From Embleya sp040629175 (GTDB lineage Bacteria > Actinomycetota > Actinomycetes > Streptomycetales > Streptomycetaceae): a stretch of DNA of 64,000 bases. Under the pieces are notes generated by a model that did no database searches, had not been told where the DNA came from, and saw only the letters and a list, made by a program, of their open reading frames with translations. Below, piece by piece: positions 7,442 through 16,179 of the stretch. Location: NCBI RefSeq assembly GCF_040629175.1, contig NZ_JBEXUX010000019.1, forward strand, positions 90,339-154,338, written 5' to 3'. Made by a program: the position numbers and the translations under genes. Positions within the stretch are counted from its first letter, which is position 1. Each line of letters opens with the position of its first letter.

Positions 7442-9133
7442 TCAGCCGCTCGCGCGTGTCCCCCGCTCGCCCGCGCTCGCGGACGGGATCGGCGTACCCG
7501 CCTCCCGGACCAGCGTGATCGTGTCGATCTGCGCGCCCGTGGCGCTGAGCGTGCGGATCGTCATCGTGGTCTCCCGCCCGACGGCGGCCGGTCGTACGTC
7601 GACGGCGATGAACGCGTTGCCACGAAAGCGCACCCGCGACCACTCCACGGTCTCGTCCAGCTTGCCCGCCTTGGTGTGGAAGCCGCCCTTGACCGCGTCG
7701 GTGACATCGGCGGGGCCGCCCGCGTAGGTCTCCGGCGCGGAGAACTCGTAGCCGCTCTTCCCGCCGCTGCCCACGGTCAGATAGGTGGTGCCGTCCGTCG
7801 CCGGCCGGATCCGGTCGCCGATGTCGGCCCGCCGGGTGCGCACCCCGCCGCGCATCGGATCGGCCCGCTCGTAGACGTGGTTGTGCCCGTTGATCACCAG
7901 GTCGACCTGGTAGCGGTCGAACAGCGGGATCCATTCCTCCCGGATCGCGCCGTCCGAGACGTGGTCGGTCGCCGTGCAGTAGGCGCAGTGGTGGAAGAAG
8001 GCCACCACGAAGTCGATCCCGGGCGTGCGCCGTAGCTGGGCCAGATGCCCGGCCAGCCAGGTCGTCTGCGCGCCGGAGGTGTAGCCGCGGTTGTGCGGGA
8101 TCTCGTGCGAGACGTCGTTGGCGTCCAGGCTGACCACCGCGACGTTGCCGTAGCGGAAGCCGTACGTGGCATGCGCGTTGCGCGGCCCGTTGCCGGGCAG
8201 GTGCCAGCGGGCGAGATGGCCCCCGTAGCCGTCCGGCGAGTACAACGCCTCCATGTCGTGGTTGCCCATCGCCACCATCCACGGCACCGACGCCGCCACC
8301 GGGTCGATCATTCGCAGGTATTCGTCCCACACCTCCGGCTGGAGCTTGTCCGCGCCATCGGCGCTGTGGTGGCTGGACGGCAGACCCGCGCCCGAGGCGG
8401 CATAGGAGATGTCGCCCGCGAGCAGGTGGAACACCGGGTTCTGGCGCACCATCAGCGTCTGGTTGGCGGCGGCGCCGAACTCCACGCCCTCGTCGCCGAA
8501 CGCGGTGAAGGTGAACGGTTCCGGTACCCGGTCGGCCGCCGGCGCGGTGCGGAACGAGCCCACGGTGGCGGCGACCGAACCGGCGTCCAGGCCCTCGTGG
8601 CCCAGCGCGTAGTAGTAGCGCGTGCCCGGGTCGAGCCCGTCCAGCGCGGCGTGCAGGTGGTACTGGTCGTAGTCGAAGTAGGCCGAGGCGGGGTTGTCCG
8701 CGTACTCGATCAGGTGCGAGTGCAGGTGCCGGATCTCGGCCGGCACCACCTGGTCCAGTTGTTTGGGCGAGGTGCCCAGGCGCAGGAACGGACGACGCAC
8801 CGGCTTGGGCACCTGCCAGCTCATCGCCGCCTGGCTGCGCGGGTCGGCGCCCAGGGCCAGGTGTCGGCCGGACGGCTTGAGCGCGTTCCCGTCGACGTAG
8901 TCAGTGCCCGAGAGCAACGACGGCGCCCGGCGCACGCCGGCCGACGAGGACGTACCGAACAGCGGAACGGCCGCGCCGCCGAGGCCGATCGCGGTGAGCA
9001 CGCCGCGGCGCGAGAGGGTACGACGCCGACTGCGCAGGTACTCGTGTTGTTCGGCGATGCTCATCGTCGCGGCGAGCCGGTCGGGCACGCCCGAGCGGGG
9101 CAGGTGGGGGTTCCGGTCGGGGGCGGGGCTCAT
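7442..9133 (-). CDS. Tat-exported purple acid phosphatase-type metallophosphoesterase
   Basis: A 563-residue protein with a Tat-like signal (RRRTLSRRGVLTAIGLGG, near 35-53). An N-terminal fibronectin-like domain (SYADNPASAYFDYDQYHLHAALDGLDPGTRYYYALGHEG region) follows. The catalytic metallophosphoesterase domain contains GDISYA, GNHD, FFHHCAY and NGHNHVYERADP, the ordered metal ligands of purple acid phosphatases. It should hydrolyse phosphate esters outside the cell. The start at 9133 overlaps the stop of the surface-protein gene upstream (ATGA), so the two are co-translated. An internal ATG (MSIAEQHEYL) is an alternative start. Confidence 0.9.
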   Translation of the reverse strand: MSPAPDRNPHLPRSGVPDRLAATMSIAEQHEYLRSRRRTLSRRGVLTAIGLGGAAVPLFGTSSSAGVRRAPSLLSGTDYVDGNALKPSGRHLALGADPRSQAAMSWQVPKPVRRPFLRLGTSPKQLDQVVPAEIRHLHSHLIEYADNPASAYFDYDQYHLHAALDGLDPGTRYYYALGHEGLDAGSVAATVGSFRTAPAADRVPEPFTFTAFGDEGVEFGAAANQTLMVRQNPVFHLLAGDISYAASGAGLPSSHHSADGADKLQPEVWDEYLRMIDPVAASVPWMVAMGNHDMEALYSPDGYGGHLARWHLPGNGPRNAHATYGFRYGNVAVVSLDANDVSHEIPHNRGYTSGAQTTWLAGHLAQLRRTPGIDFVVAFFHHCAYCTATDHVSDGAIREEWIPLFDRYQVDLVINGHNHVYERADPMRGGVRTRRADIGDRIRPATDGTTYLTVGSGGKSGYEFSAPETYAGGPADVTDAVKGGFHTKAGKLDETVEWSRVRFRGNAFIAVDVRPAAVGRETTMTIRTLSATGAQIDTITLVREAGTPIPSASAGERGTRASG

Positions 9134-11304
9134 CGGGTGCTCCTGGAACGTGCGGCGAACATCAGGACGAGGCCGGCGCCGAGCGCGGCGGTACCGAGCA
9201 GGACGGGCAGGACCACATCGGCCCCGGTGCGCGACAGGCTGCCGCCGGCACCGGTGGCGGTCTCCGGGACGGTGCCGGGACGGGAGCCGCCGGTACCGGA
9301 GTTGCCCGAATCGCCGGAGCCGCCGGTACCACCGGTGCCACCGGAGCCACCGCCGTCCGAACCCGGGGGCGACGTCGAGGTGCCGCCGGATCCGGTCGGC
9401 GTGGAGGTGTGCGACGGCCCGCCGGAGGGTTCACCGGTGGGCGGCAGCGTGGGCGGCCCGGTCGGCGGCCGGGTGGTCGGCGGCGTCGTGGTGGGCGGCG
9501 CGCTCGTGGGCGGCGCCGTGGTCGGCGGCACGCTCGTCGGCGGCGTCGTCGGCCGCTCCTGCCCGAGCGCCCAGCAGCCGCCGGCCGGCTTGAGCGCCGC
9601 CTGCCTCGCCGGGTCGCCACCATGGTGGTCGGCGCTCAGCGCGACCAGGGTCCACCCGTTCGGCACGATCGCCGCGGCCTGCGCGGGCCGGGTGCCGACC
9701 ACGTGCGCGGCGGGCCCGGCCGGCCACGGCTGCCCCCAACTCGGCCCGGCGCCGGTGGCCACCTCGTGCCGGGCCCCGGCCTCGTCGGCGAAGGTGAACA
9801 CGGCCGAGTCGATCGCCGGAGCGCGCACCCCGCCGTCGCCCAGCACGGCCGTGAACACGGCGCGGTCGGCGGGGACTCGCCATTGGGCCGCCGTGACGCA
9901 GGACTCGGGCAGGTCGCCCACCCTGACCGCCGGGCCCTGCCAGGACGCGTGCCGTACCGGCCCCTCGTCGGTCGGGCTCGGCGGCGCCCCGGTCGTCGGG
10001 TCGGTCGATCCGGAGTCGCCGCCGCCGGGCGCGGGGAAGCTCCCGGCCTGCCCCTCGCCGTGGTCGCCGACCACCAGCACACCCTTGACGGGCGTCGCGC
10101 CCGGCGGCACGGCGAAGGTGAGCGAGGTGCCGTCGGCGGCCACGTGCAGCGCGTCGCCGGTGATCCGCTCGGGCGAACCGTCGACATACGCGCCGAGCCC
10201 GCCCGCGTCCAGGCCGGTCCCGGTCACCGTGACCGTGGCGCCCGGCCCGGCTCCGGGCGGGCCGAACCCGGTGACGGTGGTCGTGGGCAGCGCCGGGCGC
10301 CGGAACACCGCGGCCGGATCGCCCGCGGTCACCTCGGCGATCCGGGTGTCCAGGTAACGCTCGTTGCCGTCGATGCGCAGTTGCAGCGTGTCCCGGGCGT
10401 CGATGCCCACCCGCCACCGCATGTCGATGGTCACCCCCAGACCGGCCCGCGCGGAGTCGGGCGTGGTCGAGGTCAGGTCGGCGACCAGCACGGTCCAGGT
10501 CGCGTCCAGGAAGCCGGTGCCGTCGCCGAGCATGGCCCGGTACATCGCCGGATCGCCCTTGTACAGGCTCTTCATCACCAAGCCGTCGTCGTCGGTGCGG
10601 AAGTTGAGCGTGCGGGTGAGCAGGCCGCCCGGGATGCGTCCGTCCGGCAATTCGACGCGCTCCTCGCGCGGCGAACCGGGGAAGAAGGTCAGGCCGGTGA
10701 CCGCGGTCGTGGCGCGCGGGGCCTCGGCGGCACCGGCCTGCGCCGGGGTGCTCGGCGCGCCGACCTCGGTGTGCACCTTGTCGATGTGCACCAGGGACGT
10801 CACCCCGACCACCTGGTCGAGTTCGCGGAACTGGTTGAGCGGATGGTCGAATCCGGTCACGTCCGACGCGGCGTTCAGGCTCTGCCCGGTACGCGAGACG
10901 TTCATCGTCGCCGACGCGATGGTGGGTGTGCGCTTGCCCAACGGTGTACCGGCCGGCACCGATCGTGTCGCCGCGGCGGTGCCGTCCGCCCCGGCGGCGG
11001 GCACGGTCAGCCAGTCCGCCGCGCGCGAGCGGGTGTCGCCGAAGCTCTCGTCGGGTCCGGAGGCCAGTTCGCTGTAGCTGCCGGATCGGGTGACCAGTCC
11101 GGGTGTCATGGCGCGCTGCTCACCGGTGAGGTGGTCGGCCCGCGCGGTGCGGGTCGGCGGCGACTCGGCGGCCGAGGAGATCATGGGGAAGAGCAGGACC
11201 AGCATTCCCAGCACGATCAGGGCGGCCGAGGCCCGTCGTAGCCGGAGAGCGCTGAGCAGGGGACGACTACGCGTTGTGCCCATGTGGAGGTGATGACCCG
11301 TCAC
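9130..11304 (-). CDS. Large cell-wall-anchored surface protein with sortase-type C-terminus
   Basis: A 724-residue exported protein. The N-terminus has a basic stretch and the hydrophobic segment ASAALIVLGMLVLLFPMISS, which fits a signal peptide. A middle segment (VTGFGPPGAGPGATVTVTGTG) looks like an IPT/TIG immunoglobulin-like domain. The C-terminal third has a PT-rich linker, a Gly/Ser linker, then LSRTGAD, a hydrophobic helix and a final RSRSTR. That is the layout of a sortase sorting signal, here LSRTG rather than LPXTG or LAXTG. It is coupled to the downstream phosphatase, so both probably act at the cell surface. Start GTG 11304; ATG 11283 is possible. Confidence 0.75.
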   Translation of the reverse strand: MTGHHLHMGTTRSRPLLSALRLRRASAALIVLGMLVLLFPMISSAAESPPTRTARADHLTGEQRAMTPGLVTRSGSYSELASGPDESFGDTRSRAADWLTVPAAGADGTAAATRSVPAGTPLGKRTPTIASATMNVSRTGQSLNAASDVTGFDHPLNQFRELDQVVGVTSLVHIDKVHTEVGAPSTPAQAGAAEAPRATTAVTGLTFFPGSPREERVELPDGRIPGGLLTRTLNFRTDDDGLVMKSLYKGDPAMYRAMLGDGTGFLDATWTVLVADLTSTTPDSARAGLGVTIDMRWRVGIDARDTLQLRIDGNERYLDTRIAEVTAGDPAAVFRRPALPTTTVTGFGPPGAGPGATVTVTGTGLDAGGLGAYVDGSPERITGDALHVAADGTSLTFAVPPGATPVKGVLVVGDHGEGQAGSFPAPGGGDSGSTDPTTGAPPSPTDEGPVRHASWQGPAVRVGDLPESCVTAAQWRVPADRAVFTAVLGDGGVRAPAIDSAVFTFADEAGARHEVATGAGPSWGQPWPAGPAAHVVGTRPAQAAAIVPNGWTLVALSADHHGGDPARQAALKPAGGCWALGQERPTTPPTSVPPTTAPPTSAPPTTTPPTTRPPTGPPTLPPTGEPSGGPSHTSTPTGSGGTSTSPPGSDGGGSGGTGGTGGSGDSGNSGTGGSRPGTVPETATGAGGSLSRTGADVVLPVLLGTAALGAGLVLMFAARSRSTR

Positions 11305-11745
11305 TCATCCCGGCGCCGGCGGCTGCCCGTGGTGAGACCGTCGGGAGCGTGCTTGGGGTCGGGAAGCCGAAAGAACCGAACTCGACGAATTCCGGCCACG
11401 GAACGTCGACTTCGATCGTGAGTATGCAAGACGGGCGCGGCACGAATCCGGCTCGACGCAAACCTTCGACGGGAGTTGCGCCACCGTTCCCGCCCCATCG
11501 CTCCGAGGTTCACCGACCTGCGGCGATACTCGCAGGCCGACACCCGGGCGACTACACGGCGTAGCGATCGACGGGTCGGGATCGGCACATCGCCGCCCGG
11601 CGGACCGCCGACTCGGCACGGCGCACGCCGAACCGTCGGTCGGTCCGGCCGGCGGCGACCCGCCGTCCCGCGCCCGGCCGCGGGCGGCGCCCGAATGTGA
11701 CCCACGTCATACAACCCGCCCCGACACCGGCCGTGTCACAGGGTT
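11305..11745. other. Divergent intergenic region, no gene seen
   Basis: About 440 bp between the surface-protein gene and the glycosyltransferase gene. Short open frames here lack coding bias and ribosome sites. The right end holds CRP-like half sites, listed separately. Confidence 0.5.
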
Positions 11746-11749
11746 GTGA
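11696..11749. promoter_or_regulatory. Candidate CRP/FNR-like inverted repeats
   Basis: TGTGA-N6-TCATA at 11696-11711 resembles a CRP-type site (TGTGA-N6-TCACA). A second inverted repeat TCACA-GGGT-TGTGA at about 11736-11749 overlaps the start of the glycosyltransferase gene. No binding protein is implied beyond this similarity. Confidence 0.3.
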
Positions 11750-12558
11750 AGCGAACTCCTTGCGGGACCGAGCTGTCGGTCGTGATACCCGTGTTCAACG
11801 AGTCGCGGCGGCTGCCGGCGACGCTGGTGGCCGTCCTCGACCATCTCCGCAGCGCCGGGATCGTCTGGGAACTGATCGTCTCCGACGACGGATCCACCGA
11901 CGATACGTACGACCTCGCCACCGCCGCGGCCGAGCACGACCCGCGGGTGCGCGTGGTGCGGCATCCGGTCAACCGGGGCAAGGGGCACGCGGTCCGCCGG
12001 GGTGTCGCGATCACGCGCGGCCGGCGGGTCCTGGTGTGCGACGCCGATCTGGCCACCCCGATCGCCGAGTTGGCTCGACTGCAAGCCGCCCTGGACGACG
12101 GCTTCGACGCGGCGATCGGCTCGCGCGGCGGGGCCTTCGCGGTGGATCGGCCGCCCGTGCGGCGGATGTTGTCCGATGTCGGCGGCCGGCTGATCCGGGC
12201 GGTCGCGCTGCCCGGGACGGTGGACACCCAGTGCGGGTTCAAGCTGTTCGACGGCGCCAAGGCGCGCGCCGCGTTCGCGCGGGCGTGTGTGGACGGCTGG
12301 GCGTTCGACATCGAGGTGCTCCGGCTGTTCCGCGCCTGTGGGTGGAGCTTCGTCGAGGTACCGGTCGCCTGGACCCACCAGAGCGGCTCGAAGTTGCGGC
12401 CCGGACACTGCCTGGAGGTGCTCACCGATCTGGCCCGGGTCCGCCTGCGGCACGGTCGCCCACAGCGGCCCGGCACGATGTCGGCCCGCGCGAACGGGGG
12501 TTCGGACGCCTCCCGGGACCCTTTCCGCGTCCCGCTGCCGCCGGGTCGGGCCGCGTGA
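11746..12558 (+). CDS. GT2 glycosyltransferase, dolichyl-phosphate glucosyl/mannosyltransferase-like
   Basis: A 270-residue GT-A enzyme. It has the family-2 opening SVVIPVFNESRRLP and the nucleotide-binding VSDDGSTDDT. The DXD-type motif is VCDADLATP. DTQCGFKLF and FDIEVL are typical of polyprenyl-phosphate hexose synthases (DPG/DPM type). It likely transfers a hexose from a nucleotide sugar to polyprenyl phosphate at the cytoplasmic face. The GTG start at 11746 is weakly supported. Its stop overlaps the next start (GTGA), so it is coupled to the membrane protein that could use the lipid-linked sugar. Confidence 0.9.
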   Translation: MKRTPCGTELSVVIPVFNESRRLPATLVAVLDHLRSAGIVWELIVSDDGSTDDTYDLATAAAEHDPRVRVVRHPVNRGKGHAVRRGVAITRGRRVLVCDADLATPIAELARLQAALDDGFDAAIGSRGGAFAVDRPPVRRMLSDVGGRLIRAVALPGTVDTQCGFKLFDGAKARAAFARACVDGWAFDIEVLRLFRACGWSFVEVPVAWTHQSGSKLRPGHCLEVLTDLARVRLRHGRPQRPGTMSARANGGSDASRDPFRVPLPPGRAA

Positions 12559-14348
12559 CCACCGCACGCGAGGCCGTCGCCGCCGCACGCGAGGCGGTCA
12601 CCGCGCCGCGCGCGCTCGGACTCGCGCGCACCGGGCGGATCGCCGACACGCTCGCCTGCACCGCCTACCTGGTCGCCTCGCTGGTGCTGTATCGCGGTTT
12701 GTGGGCCGGTGGTCCGGCCGGGCGATACCTCGTGGACAGCGGTCAGGACCAGCACCAGTGGGAGTGGTTCTTCGCGGTGACCGCGCGCGCCGTGGCGCAC
12801 GGCGAGAACCCGCTGACCACGACGCTGCAGAACCACCCCGACGGGGTGAACCTGATGGCGAACACCTCGATGCCGGGACTGTCCATCCCGCTCGCGCCGA
12901 TCACCTGGCTGTTCGGGCCGGCCGCGACCTGGGCGATCGTGCTCACCGGCGGGCTGGCCGCGACGGCCGCCGCCTGGTACTACCTGATCTCCCGTCACCT
13001 GGTCGTCTCGCGACCGGCCGCCGCCCTCGGCGGGGCCTTCTGCGCGTTCGCCCCGCCGATGGTCTCGCACGCCAACGCGCACCCCAACCTGGCCGTGCTG
13101 TTCGTGCTCCCGCTGATCATCGACCGGCTGATCCGCCTCGCCGCCGGCCTGCGTCCGATCCGCGACGGCATCCTGCTCGGCCTGTTGACCACGTATCAGA
13201 TCTTCCTCGGCGAAGAGGCGCTGCTGCTGGCCTCGACCGGCATCGCGCTGTTCGCGCTGACCTACGCGTGTGTCGCGCCGGCCGCCGCCCGCGCCGCGCT
13301 GCGCCCGCTGGCTCGCGGACTCCCCATCGGCGTGGCACTGTGCGGGGTCCTGATCGCCTATCCGCTGTGGTGGCAGTTCACCGGCCCGCAGAGCTACACC
13401 AACCTGCTGCACGGCCCGGCCGGCAACGACCTCGCGGCGCTGACCGCGTACGCCGACCGATCGCTCGCCGGCGACATCGACGTGTCCGCACGGCTGTCGA
13501 TGAACCGCACCGAGGAGAACGCGTTCTTCGGCTGGCCCCTGTTGATCCTGGCCGGCGCGATCGCCGCCGCGCTGTGGCGCCGGGCCCTGACCAAGGCCCT
13601 CGTGGGCGTGCTGGTCGGCGCCGCGCTGTGCTCGCTCGGCCCGGAGATCATCCTCGACGGCGAGCCCACCGGCATCTCCGGACCGTGGCGTTGGCTCGGG
13701 CAACTCCCGCTGTACGAATCGGTGTTGGAGAGCCGGTTCACCATGGTGTGCGTGCCCGTGCTGGGCATCCTGCTCGCGCTGGCCGCCCAGGCGGTGCGGG
13801 ACGCGGGCGATCGGCGGTTGTGGTTGTTGTGGTGCGTCGCGGCGCTCCAGGCGCTGTTGCCGCTGCTGCCCCAGCCGCTGGCCTCCGCGCCGCGCGAGCC
13901 GACCCCGGCGTTCTTCGCGGACGGGACGTGGCGCCGCTTCACCGGCCCCGGCCGGGCCATCGTGGCCGTACCGCTGCCGGATCCCTCCGACGCCCGCGCG
14001 CTGGGCTGGCAGGTCGACGCGGGGCTGGGCTTCCCGCTCGCCGAGGGGTACTTCGTCGGCCCGTTCGGACCGGACCGACTCGGCGGCTACGGCGCGGTCA
14101 CCCGACCCACCTCGCAACTCCTGCGCGAGGTACGCGACGGCGGCGCGGTGCCGGAGGTGACCGACGACGAACGGGCCCAGGCCCGCGCGGACCTCGCCTA
14201 CTGGCGCGCGGACGTGGTGGTGCTCGGCCCGCACGCCAACCGGGAGGCACTGCGCGCGACCCTGGACCGCCTGCTCGGCCCGGGCGTACCGATCGACGGG
14301 GTGTGGTTGTGGGACGTGCGGACAGGGGGTGCGGCCCGTGCCGGCTGA
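12555..14348 (+). CDS. Polytopic membrane glycosyltransferase (GT-C/YfhO-like)
   Basis: A 597-residue protein with about ten transmembrane segments. Between the first segment and the next is a loop with the acidic motif DSGQDQHQWEWFF and then NPLTTTLQNHPDGVNLM. A loop with an acidic residue after TM1 is typical of GT-C enzymes that take sugars from lipid carriers. The C-terminal 150 residues form a soluble outer domain. The start overlaps the upstream GT2 gene by 4 bp, which pairs lipid-sugar synthesis with transfer to an envelope acceptor (inference). The N-terminus has a duplicated AREAV motif. Confidence 0.8.
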   Translation: MTTAREAVAAAREAVTAPRALGLARTGRIADTLACTAYLVASLVLYRGLWAGGPAGRYLVDSGQDQHQWEWFFAVTARAVAHGENPLTTTLQNHPDGVNLMANTSMPGLSIPLAPITWLFGPAATWAIVLTGGLAATAAAWYYLISRHLVVSRPAAALGGAFCAFAPPMVSHANAHPNLAVLFVLPLIIDRLIRLAAGLRPIRDGILLGLLTTYQIFLGEEALLLASTGIALFALTYACVAPAAARAALRPLARGLPIGVALCGVLIAYPLWWQFTGPQSYTNLLHGPAGNDLAALTAYADRSLAGDIDVSARLSMNRTEENAFFGWPLLILAGAIAAALWRRALTKALVGVLVGAALCSLGPEIILDGEPTGISGPWRWLGQLPLYESVLESRFTMVCVPVLGILLALAAQAVRDAGDRRLWLLWCVAALQALLPLLPQPLASAPREPTPAFFADGTWRRFTGPGRAIVAVPLPDPSDARALGWQVDAGLGFPLAEGYFVGPFGPDRLGGYGAVTRPTSQLLREVRDGGAVPEVTDDERAQARADLAYWRADVVVLGPHANREALRATLDRLLGPGVPIDGVWLWDVRTGGAARAG

Positions 14349-14445
14349 GCAGGCGGCCCCGTACCGTACCGAGGAGTTCACCGGGACGGACACGGGACCG
14401 GCGGGCACCCCGGCAGGTGTCGGGGCACACATGGAGGGTGGTCGG

Positions 14446-14964
14446 GTGCGGCGCGGCGACGAGCACGCGTATACCGAATACGTGACCGCCCGCCTGCCCG
14501 CCCTGCGCCGGGTCGCCCGCCTGCTCTGCGGAGATCCGCACCATGCCGACGACATCGTGCAGAACACCATCACCCGGTTGTACGTGCACTGGCGGCGCGC
14601 GGCCGCGGCGAACGACCTCGACCGGTACGTACACCGGATGCTGGTGCGCGCGTTCCTCAACGAGCGCCGCCTGGCCTGGGCCCGGGTGCGGCTGATCGGC
14701 GCACCGCAGGAGACTCCGGCGCTGCCGGCACTGCCCGGGCCCGACGTGGAGACCCGGGACGCGGTCCGGATCGCGCTGTCCCGGGTGCCGCCCAGGCAGC
14801 GGGCCGTGCTGGTGTTGCGCTTCCTGTGCGATCTGCCGGTCGCCGAGGTGGCCGAGATCCTCGGCTGCTCGCAGGGCACGGTGAAGAGCCAGACCGCGCA
14901 GGGACTCGCACGACTGCGCGCACTGCTGGACGGGCCGGTCGTGGCCCGCTGGGAAGGGGAGTAG
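14446..14964 (+). CDS. SigE-family ECF RNA polymerase sigma factor
   Basis: A 172-residue sigma factor. Region 2 is YVTARLPALRRVARLLCGDPHHADDIVQNTITRLYVHW; region 4 is LSRVPPRQRAVLVLRFLCDLPVAEVAEILGCSQGTVKSQTAQGLARLR with its HTH. This is the SigE-family (SACE-type) pattern. GTG at 14446 has GGAGGG 7 nt upstream and gives the usual length. An in-frame start at 14329 would overlap the previous gene by 20 nt. It is 97 bp after the GT-C gene and just before a single-pass membrane protein that may be its regulator. Confidence 0.9.
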   Translation: MRRGDEHAYTEYVTARLPALRRVARLLCGDPHHADDIVQNTITRLYVHWRRAAAANDLDRYVHRMLVRAFLNERRLAWARVRLIGAPQETPALPALPGPDVETRDAVRIALSRVPPRQRAVLVLRFLCDLPVAEVAEILGCSQGTVKSQTAQGLARLRALLDGPVVARWEGE

Positions 14965-14971
14965 ACCGGCC

Positions 14972-16132
14972 ATGGACACCGACGAGCACGAGGGCGCCCG
15001 ACTACTGGCCGGGCTGCGCGAAACGCCGCAGACCGCGCCCGACGAACCCGGCGTCAACGTGGCCCGCGCGATCCGGGAGGGCCGGCGCATGGTCCGGATC
15101 CGGCGCGCGCTCGCGGTGACGGGCGGCGCCGTCGCGGTGGCACTGGTGGTGCTGGTGACGGTGTTGATCGCCGCGCCGTTGCACAACGGTGCGACCGGTC
15201 CGGCCGCCGGCGGCACGTTCGACGTGCGGCAGCGGGCCTTCCAGGTGGGGTCGGCGGGCGGCTTCACGCCGGTGATCTACGAGACCGGCAAGTACCGCCA
15301 GCGGGTGATCCTGGGTCCGGAGAAGCCGGGTGGGGCGCCGGACGTGGCGGCCACCCGGGGGACGGTGACGATGTACGCGCCGGACCGGCTGCCAGGTGGC
15401 GAGGGCGGCCTGGGCGCGCCCGCCCCCTCGGTGAACGGGCACCCGGCCGCGTGGTTGACCGGACCGGCTCCGGTCGACGGCCGGATCGAACTGGCCTGGC
15501 AGTGGACGTCGGGCGGCTGGGGGGTCGCCTCGTTGGCCGGTCCCGCCGCCGACGCCGCCCGGGTGCACCGGGTCGCCGAGAGCGTGGCCACGGGCAGCCG
15601 CCGCCCGACCGGTGTGCCGGTGCAGTTGGACGAGGGCCTGCTGGCCCCCGGCGAACACCTGATCTCGCTGGTGGCCTCGGTCGGCGCGCAGGCCCAGGAC
15701 GCGGTGTACGCGCTGCGCTTCGGCACGGTGGACCCGCCGAATCTCGACGGCACCGACCCGCCCTGGTTCGCCGTGGGCGTCGGCAAGGCACCGGCCGGCT
15801 TCGACGAGCGCCGGCCCGCACGGGTCACCCGCGCGGACGGGGCCTTCGTCGAATCGGACCCGCTCCTGGACAAGGCCCGGCTCACCGCGATCCTGGCGGG
15901 CATCCGGGCGGACGGGTATCCGTCGGCGGGCCCGACCGCGCCGACGAACATCCCGAGCACGGGCGATTCCCAGTCACCGCCCGCCTCCGCTCCGGAGAGC
16001 GAGGCGACGGCCACGGGACCGGCCACCACGATGGGCGCGGACCTCTCGACCGACGGCACCCCGAGCACGAGCAGCACGGGCCCGAGTTCGACCTCGCCCC
16101 CCACGGGTTCGGCGACGACCGCCGCCCGGTGA
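14972..16132 (+). CDS. Single-pass membrane protein linked to the sigma factor
   Basis: A 386-residue protein that starts 7 nt after the sigma gene, with GGGGAG upstream. A cytoplasmic part of about 45 residues precedes one membrane helix (ALAVTGGAVAVALVVLVTVLIAAP). An outer domain of about 250 residues and a Ser/Thr/Pro-rich tail follow. Such proteins often accompany SigE-family sigma factors in actinobacteria and may act as anti-sigma or sensor partners. There is no zinc-binding anti-sigma motif (HxxxCxxC), so the role is inferred from position only. Confidence 0.7.
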   Translation: MDTDEHEGARLLAGLRETPQTAPDEPGVNVARAIREGRRMVRIRRALAVTGGAVAVALVVLVTVLIAAPLHNGATGPAAGGTFDVRQRAFQVGSAGGFTPVIYETGKYRQRVILGPEKPGGAPDVAATRGTVTMYAPDRLPGGEGGLGAPAPSVNGHPAAWLTGPAPVDGRIELAWQWTSGGWGVASLAGPAADAARVHRVAESVATGSRRPTGVPVQLDEGLLAPGEHLISLVASVGAQAQDAVYALRFGTVDPPNLDGTDPPWFAVGVGKAPAGFDERRPARVTRADGAFVESDPLLDKARLTAILAGIRADGYPSAGPTAPTNIPSTGDSQSPPASAPESEATATGPATTMGADLSTDGTPSTSSTGPSSTSPPTGSATTAAR

Positions 16133-16179
16133 GCGCCGGGCCGGCGGACGGCGGCCGAGGCGCGTGCGGCGCGTACCAC

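Noticed and set aside
14329..14445. Longer sigma-factor start at 14329
   Set aside because: It overlaps the preceding gene by 20 nt and adds 39 residues not typical of SigE-family sigma factors; GTG 14446 has a good ribosome site.
11736..14879. A 1047-codon antisense frame opposite the GT2, GT-C and sigma genes
   Set aside because: Low-complexity Arg/Gly/Gln composition; the sense strand carries clear family motifs throughout.
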